Shown piece after piece: positions 1 through 11,689 of a DNA stretch of 64,000 nucleotides. A program made the position numbers and the translations under genes. This stretch comes from Diphasiastrum complanatum (taxonomy: Eukaryota; Streptophyta; Lycopodiopsida; Lycopodiales; Lycopodiaceae). The stretch is from NCBI GenBank assembly GCA_029204225.1, contig CM055095.1, positions 40,166,141 through 40,230,140 of the forward strand, read 5' to 3'. Within the stretch, counting starts at the first letter, position 1, and each line of letters opens with the position of its first letter. The notes under the pieces were generated by a model. The model saw only the letters and a list, made by a program, of their open reading frames with translations, ran no database searches and was not told where the DNA came from.

Positions 1-60
1 CTATTTTAACGGTTCTATGCTTAGCATAACTACATAGTTAGAATTTTTTTTAAGATTACG

Positions 61-237
61 ATGTCAAGTAGTTCTACCTCTTCTATTTCAATAGTTGTAA
101 CTCAATACGTTGCAATAAATGCATCATTTTCATTTGATAAACCCAATGGAAGCTTTTTTTATAAAGCCACTCCTGATTCTCAACATGTTTTCATAAATGA
201 TGTGGCATCATCATCATTTACCCATTCAAAAACATAA
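61..237 (+). CDS. small unidentified ORF, 58 codons
   Basis: An ATG-to-TAA open frame of 58 codons, opening with a serine/threonine run (MSSSSTSSIS) and continuing with FSFDKPNGSFFYKA. I do not recognise it. A Ser-rich start followed by a hydrophobic patch is seen at the amino end of some copia gag proteins, but no other gag motif follows. It abuts the CACTA accessory ORF that begins near 238 on the other strand. It may be a chance frame. Confidence 0.15.
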   Translation: MSSSSTSSISIVVTQYVAINASFSFDKPNGSFFYKATPDSQHVFINDVASSSFTHSKT

Positions 238-1275
238 AATGGATTTCATGTCATACATGAGGAGTAGCATCCCAGTTTATACGCACGCCTTGCCTCTCCA
301 ATAACTCGAGTACTGCCTGCATACCGTGGGAATATGCATACATGTACTCATCATGTGTTGGAGAATGTCCTACGGTGGATCACTACACAAACATTCCAAA
401 TTTCAATCATATAAAGAGAGCATTTTATTCCAACTTGTCTTACGAAAAACGCCCAAGAGCAAAAAAAAAAAAAAGCAATCAATAGTCAAATATCACAAAT
501 GGATATAGGGTAGACTTACAAAGTGGGCTCGAAAATATCCCTCACTGCCACTGCCCAAGTGAGAAGGCCCCGTGGTCTCTACTCAGACTCTGGCTACCTC
601 TCGCTGCTGTCTGAAGCATTCTGGATCATCTCGATACTCTTTCTTCACATGCTTCTAGTCCTCTTTCTCCACGTAGGAAGGCCTGCCTCTCTTGGCTTTC
701 ACTGCATCTTGGATCTCCGATTTGCGGTGGCTCATCACAGCTTCCATGCGGCTCCTTATCCATTTCCATGTGAGTTCCATAACCTGGGATGGGACAGGGA
801 ACTCACTACACAGCTGGTCAATGACACGATTCTTGCAGTCATCGCTACATCGTGCCAGTCATGAAAGATGTCTCTAGGAAAGTGGATATACATGAGCTCC
901 CTCATGCATGTGATGACCCTCTTACCACAGTTATTCTCAATGATGTGACCATCCCTGTCTATGTCATACGACGGCGGGATGGCAGCTAGTGGCGATGTGG
1001 CCCTGGGACTGTCTATGGGGGTGCCCTCTGGTATGGGAGACGAGGCCATGGGAGTTTCTGCGGGTGGCCTCAGGTATGAAAGATGCCCCGTCGATGAGAG
1101 AATACTGATGTTGTGGGGTATCAAGGGGAGAATAGCCAATGGGGGGCATCTGGAGGGGAGAATATATAGGGGGGACTGGGTGGGAGTGGGCTAAAAACCC
1201 CATGGTGAAACATGACCCCACGACGTATAGCCGAGAGAAAATGACTCAGTGGCAGTGGGTCCAAAGGGAGGAAAA
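238..1275 (-). pseudogene. CACTA accessory ORF (Ptta/En/Spm transposase_24-like), copy 1
   Basis: Minus-strand coding remnant matching two other copies in this window (22.3-24.5 and 24.8-26.5 kb). Reading 3' to 5' on the plus strand it gives a Pro/Ser/His-rich amino part, a YDIDRDGHI motif near 960, then CKNRVIDQL, a basic MSHRKSEIQDAVKAK helix, an E/K-rich KKEYRDDPECF stretch and a GSGSEGYFRAHF segment near 530. An acidic/basic helical domain followed by a GS-F segment resembles the En/Spm-type protein found beside TNP2 in plant CACTA elements; that family call is inference. Stops (for example after VEKED) and lost reading frame make it a pseudogene. Homology ends near 1275, where a gypsy fragment begins. 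The carboxyl exon is missing at the left edge. Confidence 0.5.
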
Positions 1276-1675
1276 ATGAAATAAAGCAGCATTCGGTAAC
1301 TCATCATCAGGTTGGGGATCCTTTTGTGTCAATTTGATTCGAGATACATGATCCACCATATAATGTTGCTTGCCTTTGCGTACCACTATTCAAAAATTGA
1401 ACTCCAGCAACAACAGTAACCATCTAGTGATTCTCTTTGTGTTGCAGGTTTTGTTGACTAGGTAGAGCAAAGGTTGATGATCAATGTAGAATGTAAAATG
1501 AGTTGCCATAAGATAATGGTGAAACTTCTTGATCACAAATACCATTGCAAAGGCTTCTTGTTTAGTCGTTGAATAATTGATTTCAGCATCGTTGAGTTGT
1601 CAACTGGCAAAGTTAATATGAAAACCTTTTTTGTACTCACATGGTTGGGCCAAGACTACTCCTATAGCAAATAAG
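1276..1675 (-). pseudogene. Ty3/gypsy RNase H fragment
   Basis: Minus-strand translation in several frames gives the gypsy RNase H core: FAIGVVLAQPCEYKKG near 1660, a TTKQEAFAMVF segment carrying the catalytic-glutamate region, TFYIDHQPLLYLVNKTC near 1450-1490, and RITRWLLLLLEFNF followed by a DHVSRI-like tail. The same order is seen in the longer minus-strand gypsy at 37.1-38.7 kb. RT is absent upstream and integrase downstream, so this is a roughly 400-bp scrap lodged against the CACTA accessory ORF. Internal stops show that it is dead. Confidence 0.75.
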
Positions 1676-2012
1676 ATCATGTGTAACCCACAATTGGCAT
1701 TTCTATGGGTTCAATGATATCTGAAATTTGCTGGGGAAAGTACAAAGGCAATGAATGTATGAAAATTACTTCAAACTTGGGTTAGAGAGAGAATAGCAAT
1801 ACAAGCAAAATATTACAAGATCCAATTTGACATTATGATAGCATCTATGCTTGATTCTTCACTAACAATATAGAGAATTCTCACATACATATATAGAGAT
1901 GGTACTAGCTCGAGGTAGAGCAGCCCATAAACCACTTTTTTACACTTCTAATAGTGGTTTCTACTTCTAACTTGACACCTATCAAGTTGCATGTAAACAT
2001 ATGCAACTACTT
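1676..2012. other. no gene recognised
   Basis: AT-rich sequence between the gypsy RNase H scrap and a copia fragment. I saw no open frame with a recognisable motif, no terminal repeat and no primer site. It may be decayed copia DNA continuous with the fragment to its right. Confidence 0.4.
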
Positions 2013-2945
2013 TTACCAACTTTCTACACTTGTCAATTTCTTGAATACAAACTTACAAGTGTTCCTGCATGTGCCAACATAAGTCATGCTTTCTTTTGCA
2101 ACTAGACTTATTGCATGTGATGTGGCTCGAGTTCGCAAGCAAACTTTGGACTCATCCTTGATAAATCCTTGACGTTGCTCCATGTAAATCTCCTCCTCAA
2201 GATAACCATTCAAAAAGGCATTGGAAACATCCAATTGAAATACCTTCCACTTGAAATAAGTAGCAAGAGATATGATAATCCTTATTGTCACCATCTTTGC
2301 CAAGGGTGCAAAGGTTTCTTCATAATCAAGTCAATGAATTTGTGCAAAACCTTTTGCACATAATCTTGCCTTATATTTGTTGATAGTGCCATCTTGATTA
2401 TATTTGATTTGAAAAATCCATTTGCATCCAATAATGTGCTTTTTGGATGGAAGATCCACAAGCTCCCATGTGCTATTGGTGATCAATGCATCATATTCAT
2501 GCTTCATGGCTTCAAATCACTCTTTAGAATCGAGTGCTTCTTGGACATTACTTGGCTCCTCATGAGGTATGAAATATGCATAATTAGTGGAATCAATATC
2601 CACTTGCTTGCGTTTGTCGAAATATGAGAGCCTCTTAGGCTCGGATCTCTCTCTCAAGGATCTTCTAGGTGAGAAAATCCGAGGTGACTCCTCCTGAATT
2701 CTCAGCCTCATCTCTTCATAATTAATTGTGTTCAAGAGGAACAATAGGAGATGTACCACGAGATTCTTTGATCTCGGCCTCATCCAAGTTGAATTTGTGG
2801 TCTTTGTGAAATACATGACGGGAAACCATAGGCTGAACAATTGGGTTGCTCTGTGGGAATCCGAGTGTTCCTGATTAGGTGACGTTTCTAGTTGGAGCTC
2901 AGATGGAGCCAATCTGTCAAATAAGGCTACCGCCTCAAGCCGCAA
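2013..2945 (-). pseudogene. Ty1/copia fragment: IN-RT linker and RT start
   Basis: Minus-strand copia coding remnant. The carboxyl side of the linker shows RRSLRERSEPKRLSYFDKRK and ALDSKE near 2520-2690. This is followed across frame changes by the RT opening, with CKWIFQIKYNQDG and KARLCAKGFAQ near 2350-2430, then [13 protein letters not shown] and the conserved [20 protein letters not shown] near 2190-2250. The palm motif FVDD, RNase H and all of gag, protease and integrase are missing. Stops and frameshifts are present. It precedes another copia LTR and may be a separate insertion into the CACTA element. Confidence 0.75.
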
Positions 2946-2959
2946 TCATTCATCCTCCG

Positions 2960-3728
2960 AACTGGGGATAGCTTTTGCTAATCTGACAATGATTTTATGA
3001 AACAACAGATAAATTCTAATGACAGTGGAAACATATCTACTGAAAAATTGAACAAGCATCACAAGATTCAGAGTTTGCACATTGAGCAGAGAAGATGTAA
3101 CTTGTCCACATTATAAAAAATCGAGTGTACATTGGTTCTTTTTTGAGCGCTGTCTGTTTCCTAGATTAGCGCGTCGACATGAGAGGGGTGTTCACTTCTC
3201 ACAAATAGAACTAGCTACTGCTAGAACTATCTTACTTCCTTGATACACACCTCACTGAGTGTTCGTTCATGATTCTCTATATTTGTATATCTCTCTATCT
3301 CTGATCCAATACATATATCATACTGGATTAGACTACAAAATTGATTAGCTAAGTTTAAGTTAAGCATACATTTAAATACGTTTTTATTAACGTTGCATGG
3401 TGGCAGTGGATCGTAATAGTTTGAAAAACTTCACGCCTGAGTAGCTGACGTTCGATACTTCGTCCTCACCTTGGCTTGCATATGGATACTCTGAAGTGTC
3501 GGCCTTCTAAGTATGTGGCAAAAAAGTCAAAAAGGCCGAAGGTTGGTTGAAACAAAACCTTGGGTCATTTTAGACCAGTTGTTGCATTTTATCAAAATGC
3601 AAAAAACATGACCTGTGTGAAAAACAGTTCAAATATGTAGACTGTGCAAAAACTAGTTAAAATATGTAGCAGTTTAAGACACGAAAAAAATACTAAGACT
3701 TTAAAATAGAAATTCAATGTTTTCTTCA
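2960..3728 (-). repeat. putative copia 3' LTR
   Basis: The downstream side of the copia pol fragment at 3.7-5.7 kb. On the minus strand a purine tract (TTTAAGAGGGAGC) ends at 3729 and is followed by TGAAGAAAAC, a normal TG start for a copia LTR. The region holds no coding frame and contains AT-rich promoter-like sequence near 3270-3330. The far end is not fixed, because no second LTR copy is available for comparison. Confidence 0.5.
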
Positions 3729-5715
3729 GCTCCCTCTTAAACTGTGTATTTTCTTGATTTCCAGGCTGGCTCTCTGCCTTTTGAACATTGCCTTATCCAA
3801 TGCCTTCGTAAAGATATCGACTACCATCTGCTTTGTCGGTATGAAGGCGGTCTTCAGTCGTCCTTCTCAACCAAATCTCTGATCAAGTGCAGGATCAGCA
3901 GTTCATCCGTGCTCTATCCTAGTCCATCTAGGAACTATTTGAGCCATATCAGCTCATTGGCCATTGTGGCTGCAACAACATATTCTGCCTCACAAGATGA
4001 TTGGGTAGTTATTGTCAGATCCATATAACAGTCGCATCGGTTGCCATCATGGTGCATCCTCCTGAGACGCTTTTACTATCATCTTTTAGGGATGCCCAAC
4101 TTGCATCACTATAGGATTCAATCTTGAATCCTACATTTCGACAATAGCATAGGCCATAGTTCTTTGTGTTTTGCAGATATTGCAAGATCCTCTTGGAAAT
4201 CTTCCAGTGTCTTGGACCTGGATTGATAAGCAATGTCTGGCCGCGTATTATTTGCCAAGTACATCAAAGAACCGATAAGCCCTCTATAAGGCTTATGTTC
4301 CATTGCTTGCCATTTTGCTTCATCTCTGGGACAGTCTTCATTTGTCAACCATTAGAGGAGTTCTAAATCCAAAAAAGACCCTTTGTAAAGATTCTTTTAT
4401 ATTTTTTCTCAAATTTTTCTTACACACGGACCAATCAAAACAGTCAAATTTGAAATCTACGTAACGTAACTTTTTGAGTCCACATTTTGATTTTCCATAC
4501 TATAAATGGCATAATTTTTTAGTGGTAGGTCCAAACTTAGCAGAGTTTGGTGCATTGGAAAGCGCTCGACAAGAGCTTTCAATGATATGCTAGATGACAT
4601 ACTTTTGAGCTACGATTAAAAATTTATGGCAAGTCAAAAGTATTAGTGTTATAATATTTTAATAATAAAAAAGACATCTTGCACAAATTCTTAAAGGGTC
4701 TTTTTGGAACTCAAAACTCCTCTAATGATTGTGCCAGAAACCATTGGGGTATTTACTCCCTTGCAATCCGTCATGTCAAAATCATCAATGATCTTCTGAT
4801 TGTATCTTGACCGGTGTAGATACAATCTCCCAGCCTGAAGATTTTTGTCAATCTGTAAGCCCATGTAGTACTTTGCTTCTCCTAGGTCAGATATTTCAAA
4901 GTGTTTTGAAATATCCACCTTCACCTGTGCAATCAGGTTGTCGCTTCATGACAGAATCAACATGTCATCTACATAGACACCAATTATGATGATCTCTCCG
5001 TTTATGACTTTCACATAAACGTTGTAGTCAGCCATTAAAGGCTGGAAGCCCAAGGATCGTAGTGCATGGTCTTTCTTCTTGTACCATTTTCTGCCGGACT
5101 GTTTCAGTCCATAGATGCTTCTGTGCATTCTACAAGCATAGTCAACAAGTGATTCATAGGTAAAACCTGGTGGCTGGTCCATATAGACTACTTCATTGAG
5201 CTTGCCATGTAGAAATGCTGTCTTCTCGTCTACAATGTGGATCTTCAGATCATAGGCAGCTGCATATGAAAATAATATATGCAGACATGTGTGCTTCACA
5301 ACAAGAGAAAAGGTCTCTGTATAGTCAATGCCATACTTTTGTGAGAAACCTTTTGCAACTAGCCTGGTTTTGTATCTTAGTACATTGCCGTCTAGTCCAT
5401 ACTTATGCTTGTAAACCCACTTACACTTGACAGTCTTTCTGTCGGCTGGTAGTGGCTCGAGAGTCCACACTTCATTTTAGTTCATGGAGCTCATTTTGTC
5501 TTCCATGGCGTTGATCCATTTGTCCTTGTTTGGATAGTTGATGGCTTCTTCGTAAGTTTGTGGTTCACCACTTGATCCATAGAATTCTTCTTGAGCAGAA
5601 GATGAGCTGTTAGGTATATATCTGACTGGTGCTCTTCTTTGTCCTACAGATCTCCTTGGAGACAATATAGTCTCAACAACTGCTTTGCCTTGTCCTGTCT
5701 GCTGGCAGTAGAGCT
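3729..5715 (-). pseudogene. Ty1/copia pol fragment: RT and RNase H
   Basis: Minus-strand copia pol. The linker near 5480-5665 shows RRSVGQRRAPVRYIP and EPQTYEEAI. RT at 4946-5470 has CKWVYKHKYGLDGN, RLVAKGFSQKYGIDYTETFS, IYGLKQSGRKWYKK and the catalytic VYVDDMLILS. After RT come DLGEAKYYMGLQIDK, LHRSRYNQKIIDDF and GVNTPMVSGT. The frame is then broken by a 377-bp inverted-repeat element (4350-4726) and resumes with TNEDCPRDEAKW, IESYSDASWASLKDDSKS and SSCEAEYVVAA. The RNase H tail is shortened between LDGLG and LIRDLVEK. Integrase, protease and gag are absent. A polypurine tract ends at 3729. Confidence 0.85.
4350..4726. mobile_element. 377-bp MITE-like inverted-repeat element inside copia
   Basis: The insertion splits copia RT from RNase H. 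Its left end reads CATTAGAGGAGTTCTAAATC and its right end, reverse-complemented, reads CATTAGAGGAGTTTTGAGTT. Similarity extends about 35 bp through an AAAAAGACCCTTT block. There is no coding capacity. A TA dinucleotide sits inside each end (TA-GAGGAG / CTCCTC-TA), compatible with Tc1/mariner-style insertion, but no longer target duplication is convincing. The copia frame is continuous on either side, so this is a real insertion and not a feature of copia. The family is not identified. Confidence 0.6.
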
Positions 5716-6305
5716 TTGGTGTGTTGTAGGTGTTCTGGGCACTTTCGATATATGGGTCTGCTCGTTGTCCAAACTATCATTCAGTTCAGCTGGAATTTGA
5801 GTATCTTTGTGAGCAATATGATTAATATCACAATGAATTCAAATACATTGTATTGTCTCACTCATTCATTTGGTGGTCCATTGTTATCATTTGCCACATC
5901 ATCATGCGAAAAATCTGCCAAACCAAATGAGTCTATCTCTAATTCTACCCAAATATCTCCTATAGCTTCATCATTAATAAACTGATCTTCAAATGCTAAT
6001 GGTGATGGTGACGACGAGTAAGATCGTGAAAGTGTGTTGTGTGTCGTCAAACCATCCGACAATGATGCATCATGCTCAACGTCATTATTAGCTTGTGAAG
6101 CTTGCACATGATCATCCTCCGAAATTGTGTCATTGAGTCCGTCATCACGATCTTGTTCATGAGGTGCATCAGCTTGCAGCGCCATGTCCTCCATGACATC
6201 TCTATTTTCAAAAAAAAATTTCTAGGATCTGAACGATCGGGGTAAAAGACCATCTGCAATTGATCGATGTTACCATAAACATTGACTCGTAGTTAGTATC
6301 CATAG

Positions 6306-6760
6306 CTATGCTACAATTGCTTGCATATTACTATACACAATATACATTTTTTGCAATACACTGAATCGATTGATTGACAACAAAAGAGCATAGACATCAA
6401 AGAAATGTACCTGCTCACATTGTTGCGGAAAAACAAATGTGTCGCTTTGAACTGTCCAAAGCTTGGTGGAGTCAATGGCATAATAGCCACTCTCATCTTT
6501 CCTGACAGTTGCATTTGGACCATTGCAAATAACTTTGAACCATTTGACATCAAATATGAAAAAGATGAATTGTCTAAATCCAACTTCAAAGATGTCATTG
6601 ATTGTCCCACAATAATCAAGTTGAGAAGAGAGTAAATTGGTGTCCGACGTGCTTGCTCGACTCTCTTGGGTAAAATTTTCCATGACTCCACAATCATACG
6701 TGTTTCTATTTTTATCAATGTGCTCCATACAAAAGTGTCGTCCATGTGTCCACAGTGCAT
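6306..6760 (-). pseudogene. DUF4216 region of the CACTA transposase
   Basis: This part of the CACTA gene shows FDVKWFKVICNGPNATVR, ESGYYAIDSTKLW and DTFVFPQQCEQVHFFDV. The pattern of V-x-W-F, a central D-x-x-G-Y and a closing P-F-V-x-x-x-Q-x-x-Q-V-x-Y/F-x-D is that of the DUF4216 domain that follows the TNP2 catalytic domain in plant CACTA proteins. Two overlapping frames alternate here, so at least one frameshift lies inside. Its function in transposition is not established. Confidence 0.65.
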
Positions 6761-8200
6761 TATATTTTTTGTACTGAACGAAATGGAACTAAATGTTTTA
6801 GGTGTTGAAATATTGGAAAAATCTATCTAATGTTGTAAGTAGGGGTCCTAAAATTGCCAAAGATGAATTGAGCTCTTTTGGCTTAGTAAGTGCTCCCAAA
6901 TTGTGCTCTCAAAATTCTTGAATATGTGCATCGGGTCCAAAAGATGGTTTATCAACAATTCTCTCCAATATGGGAGTTCATGAAATATTGATAACCTCTT
7001 GTCGCCCTAGATCTTGATTGGATCTCCAAATCCGAAGCCAATCACTTGCCTACAATATTAACAAACAAGCACACACATTTTATGTAGATTATATATCGTT
7101 AGAAGAAACATAAAGAGAGTAATCATAAAATAAATAAATGACATGTACCATTAATTGGCTCAAATATGTATTGTACTTTCATGGAATGAGGAGGTTGGCT
7201 ACTAAGCCCACATGCATAGGGTGATCGGGTGGAAGGTATTGAGTGTGGCCCTCATATATCATCTTTCGCAGATGTTGTGAGTGACGTGCTTGCAAATACT
7301 CACCACAACCGGGACACACATTTTAACCACTAGTTTGGAGCCCTACATTGTTACAAAACACCAACTTAATCGTGGGTCCAATGTTCGAATTGAAAGAAAA
7401 TTTGTGAATGCACATAAAATTTTATATAATACCATGAATCAAACCAATAACAAGGATATCTCACCTGAACATTCCCCATAGCCAGGAAAGTCATGCATTG
7501 TCCACATCAAGATCCCCTTTACCACAAAATCTCTTTGTCTCAGTGGTGTTGATATATTGCTCACTTGAACTCCTTGCCATAGAATCTTTAGCTCATCTAT
7601 CAAGGGAGCCATATACACGTCCATATTTTTTGCCTTGCATTTTTTGGGGATAAGAAGGGCAATCATTAGGTTCCCCTTCTTTATACTTAGCCAAGGGGAG
7701 ATGTTGTAGTTTACAAGTACAACCGGCCAAGTGGACCATGATGTGGAGCACAAACCGAATGGATTCACACCATCCATGGCCAACCCCAAATGCAAATGGC
7801 GAGGCTCATCCCTAAACTCATGCCAGGTAGCAGCCATGTGCTTCCATGCTAGAGAATCGACAGTGATCCTCATAGTATCTTCGGATGAACGATTGCTCGA
7901 ATGCCATTCATTAGCTCCACAATGGAATTACACTTAAACATGTGGCGTATCCTGGGTATGATGGAAAATTGTCTTACCACCTTGGCGAGTATGGTTGCTC
8001 CTTGTAAATCTTGCTTGTAGCGGTGTTCCCCATAGCGTGGACACGTGCTTGCCTCCTCAAACTCATCTCGATATAAGACGCAATCGTTGGGACATGCATG
8101 GATGCTCTTGTAATCCATGTCGACCGCGGATAGCATTTTCTTGGCTTCTTGTCAAGACGCTGCCATGGTGTTATTCGGGAGCAACATTTTCTTGAGCAAA

Positions 8201-8322
8201 CTGCAACAAAATATAAATTTATGTAATTAGTTATATATAGTTTCTCGCAATGCATGAATAAAAAATAAAACGAGATTAGAACAATTTGTCTATAACACAC
8301 ATCAGGAAGCAAGCAAGCTTAC
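8201..8322 (-). other. intron of the CACTA transposase gene
   Basis: On the minus strand exon 1 ends TTTGG|GTAAGC and the next exon begins TTTGTTGCAG|TTTGCTC, giving a 122-bp GT-AG intron with a T-rich acceptor. It lies after the YGWSDASMTELF segment. Splicing here links the two halves of the transposase amino region in the order known for TNP2 proteins. Confidence 0.6.
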
Positions 8323-10580
8323 CCAAACAACTCTGTCATACTCGCATCCGACCACCCGTACTTAGTTTGCAAGTTCAAAAGTACATGTCATGAACATCCA
8401 ATCCACCGCCCAAGTTGGAGAAAAGACTTCCAAGGAATGACACACCTAAGTATGATGGAGAATCAAATCCCACACGATTCCTCAACAATGCTTGTAAATT
8501 CTATGGGGATGAGTCTGACGTTGAAAAGCTACGTTTATTCCCCATGGTTCTATAAGGTGACGCGAAAGAGTGGTTTTTGAACCTCAAAGGCCTAGACAAC
8601 ACGTCTTGGGAGACCATCACCACAACACTCATCAAAATATTCAAACCCTCCAAACTGACACAGAGTCCTTTCATCCAATTGATGCATATCAAGATGCGAA
8701 GTAAAGAGTCATACGCACTTACATCAAGCGCTTCAATTGTCTTAAAGTAGAGTGTGTAGATGATAACGTAACTAAAAAAATGGCCATTAGAGTTTTTTTA
8801 GTCGGTTTACCCAAGGCCATCAGGAGAGAGTTAAAACCGACGGACTCATATGAGTGATTGAATGACGCCATCCATAAAGAAGATGAAGGGTCTGACGAGG
8901 AATATGACTATCGCAACAAGAGGGAAAAGGGGCTAGTTAAGCATGAGACTTCACATGTGGAAGGATTGTCCTCATCTAGCGAGGTTGATATCATTCAATA
9001 CCTTGAGGGCTAGCAAAGAGCACAAAAAGCTTAGATGGAGAAGCTAACCTCAGAATTCCAAAAGGTATTGAAAGGATGCTGCCGAAAAAACCTTTCCAAT
9101 CCGTCGGAACATGTGGTGTCCTATTTGTTCTCAAAGCCACACCGCCAATGAGTGCCTGGACATAAGAACATATTTTCCACAAGCAGCCCAGCCTATGTAT
9201 CAGACCTCAAAATTACACACCAAATTACAATCCAAATCCATCTGCGCCAAGGCCAAGACAATACCAACCAAGGCCAATAGGCCCAGTTTTCTTATCAACC
9301 TAGAAGTGTGGTAAAACCACTAGGCCTGATACCATATTTAAGGTTAAAACTAGGAGGTCTAAGCTTCACGCTGGATTTGGTAGTGCTAGATATCCCCATC
9401 AATGCCTATTCCTATGAATTGTTCCTAGGTAGGCCATGGCTCTCTAATGAGTGAGTAGTGCACTACTAGAATAAAGAGCGAGTTACATTTGGAAATCGAG
9501 AAACATCAATCACCATCGACTCCGTTGGTAAGATCAAGCCTGCACGAATCACCAAATATGGATCCTCTACCACAAAATCAATTCTTGGAAATTATTGTGA
9601 CATCGAAGAAAAGGGCCACTATACCAGGGCTATGGATATCGTCAACTGGAGCCACAACTTGGCAACAATCGACTATGTCAATGCGAAACATTGCGTGCTC
9701 AATACACATCACGCTGATAGCGATGAATCCACAATGGAACCAACTGACTTGGATACTCCCATTTTCAATGTCAGTTATGTTAACATTCAACCCCACAACA
9801 AGGACTTGCTTAACGTTGCTTGGCTACCTCATGATAAATCAATAACCTTGTATATTAACAAAGAGAGTGTTTTATGCTCTCAAGAGTTTGATACTGACTC
9901 CGACATGGCCGATATTATAGATGTAGCCATTCTACGCTTCATGGATGCAACACTCCCTGAGAAGGTTCGAGCATTGCTACAACCAAAAAGTAGACTAGAG
10001 TAAAATATATCGCGTCAACAAACGACCAGTATACAAATGGGACATACATGACGATGAATCTATCTACTCAATAGATTATGCAATCTTAAATGAAGTCCCT
10101 CAAGCGCCCAAGCCACAAAGAAACACCGTTCACAAGGTGCATGCAAAACCAACTAGGAGGAAAGCTATCCACAAGAAAATGAAAAAGATTATAGTGAGGG
10201 AGCCTCCACATGATTTCATGATAGCTCGAGAAACCCCAGGAGAAGCACAATCCTCTAGGTCCACAAGCTAGATAGATAGGACCCCAAAAGATCCACCTAA
10301 GTTCAGGACTAAGAAGCCTTATGCCCCGAAAAAAATTGATGTGCCCAACCATTTCAAGGACTTCACAGTTGAAGATATAGCTGTCCACCTGCCTCAAGCT
10401 CAATGGGAGCCAAAGGGGGATGAGAGCCATATGATGGCCCTGCTTGAACCATAAAGTTAAATCTTAAAGAGCTTGATGAGACAGAGGACAAGTTTTTCCA
10501 TATTAGAGCACACCTCAATGCACAACAACGTCGGGCCTTAGAGGAAAATATGCCATAACTTTGCATGAACCTACAAGGAC

Positions 10581-10634
10581 ATGAAGGGGGTTTATCCTTC
10601 GGTTGCCATGAAGGGGGTAGATCCTTCGGTTGCC
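10581..10634 (+). repeat. 27-bp tandem duplication, 9 codons, in gypsy RT
   Basis: Two adjacent copies beginning ATGAAGGGGG, at 10581-10607 and 10608-10634, differ at two bases. The frame is kept and the amino end of RT reads MKGVYPSVA then MKGVDPSVA before HRIPLK. Confidence 0.9.
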
Positions 10635-11617
10635 ATGCATAGAATCCCATTAAAGATGGATGCTTAACCCTAGGCCAATAGGCCTTATTGTTACAATCTG
10701 TTCTACAAGGCATGCATCAAAGAAGAACTTCAAAGCTTTTAGAGGCAGGTTTCATCTACGAGGTGGAACATACAGATTGGGTATCACCTATCGTTGTGAT
10801 CCTAATGAAGAACAAAAAGCTTTATATCTGTGTCCACTATTTTCCAATCTCGTACGGTGAATTCGTATTGGAAATCCTAGCTGGGGATGAAGTTTACTTC
10901 TTCTTGGATGGCTTCAGCAGATACGACTTAGTTGTTATCTCTACAGAAGACCAAACAAAAATGGCTTTGCTACAAAATGGGGAATCTTTTGCTGGTGAGT
11001 TATGCCATTTGGATTGTGTAATGCACCATGCACCTTCCAACGCTTCATGCAAGCAACATTTTATGATCTCATCAGTGACAACCTTAAGATCTATCTTGAT
11101 GACCTTGGGGTGCACTCAGAAGAATCTATGCACCTGGCCATACTCAAACATATTTCTATACAACCGATATTTTTCTTAATCCTGAAAAATGTCAGATATG
11201 GGTCACCCACGGCGTTGTACTTGGTCACATTGTATTGCACAATGGAATTGCCACCGACCCAGAGAAGATCAATGCCATAGTTGAGAAGCAAGAACCTAAA
11301 ACAATCTGAGACGCTTATTGTTTTATGGGTCACGCTAATCACTACCATTGCCATATTGACTTTGCTAGTAAGGCACGATGGATATACAGAGTGACCGTAA
11401 ATCCTAAGTGGACGGATGAACAGAGAAAGGCCTTCCAAGAACTCAAACAGGCCTTGACGATTGCTCCTATCTTGCGGGCTCTAGATTACACGAAAGAGTT
11501 TCATGTCCACACTGATGCGTCGAAGTTTTCAATCGGTGCAATGCTAACTCAACCAGGAGAGTACAAGAAGGACTATCCAATTCATTTCCTTAGTAGGTAA
11601 TTGACGTCTGCTGAAGT

Positions 11618-11689
11618 GAACTACACCACAACCGAGAGGGAGGCATTAGCGATGAACTACGCCACAACTGAGAGGGAGGCATTAGCGAT
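11618..11689 (+). repeat. 36-bp tandem duplication, 12 codons, in gypsy RNase H
   Basis: Two adjacent copies, at 11618-11653 and 11654-11689, differ at two bases. Each encodes a TTEREALAM segment, so the conserved RNase H glutamate region is present twice in frame. Confidence 0.9.

Larger units (their letters stand above)
5862..8395 (-). pseudogene. CACTA (En/Spm) TNP2-type transposase gene, degraded
   Basis: Minus-strand gene of a CACTA DNA transposon. Transposase parts in order are: KYGWSDASMTELF (exon 1, near 8350); a 122-bp intron (8201-8322); SIHACPNDCVLYRDEFE and RYKQDLQG; RITVDSLAWKHM; the family core LGLAMDGVNPFG with WPVVLVNYNISPWL, DVYMAPLIDELKILW and DFPGYGECSG (7439-7873); CPGCGEY and HLRKMIYEGHT (7180-7350); and LPYWRELLINHLLDPMHI (about 6900-7000). 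A DUF4216 segment follows at 6306-6760 and an acidic carboxyl part ends in NNGPPNE at 5862. Frames change several times, so it is non-functional. Retrotransposons separate it from its probable partner ORF at 0.24-1.27 kb. The amino end abuts a gypsy element near 8395. Confidence 0.8.
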
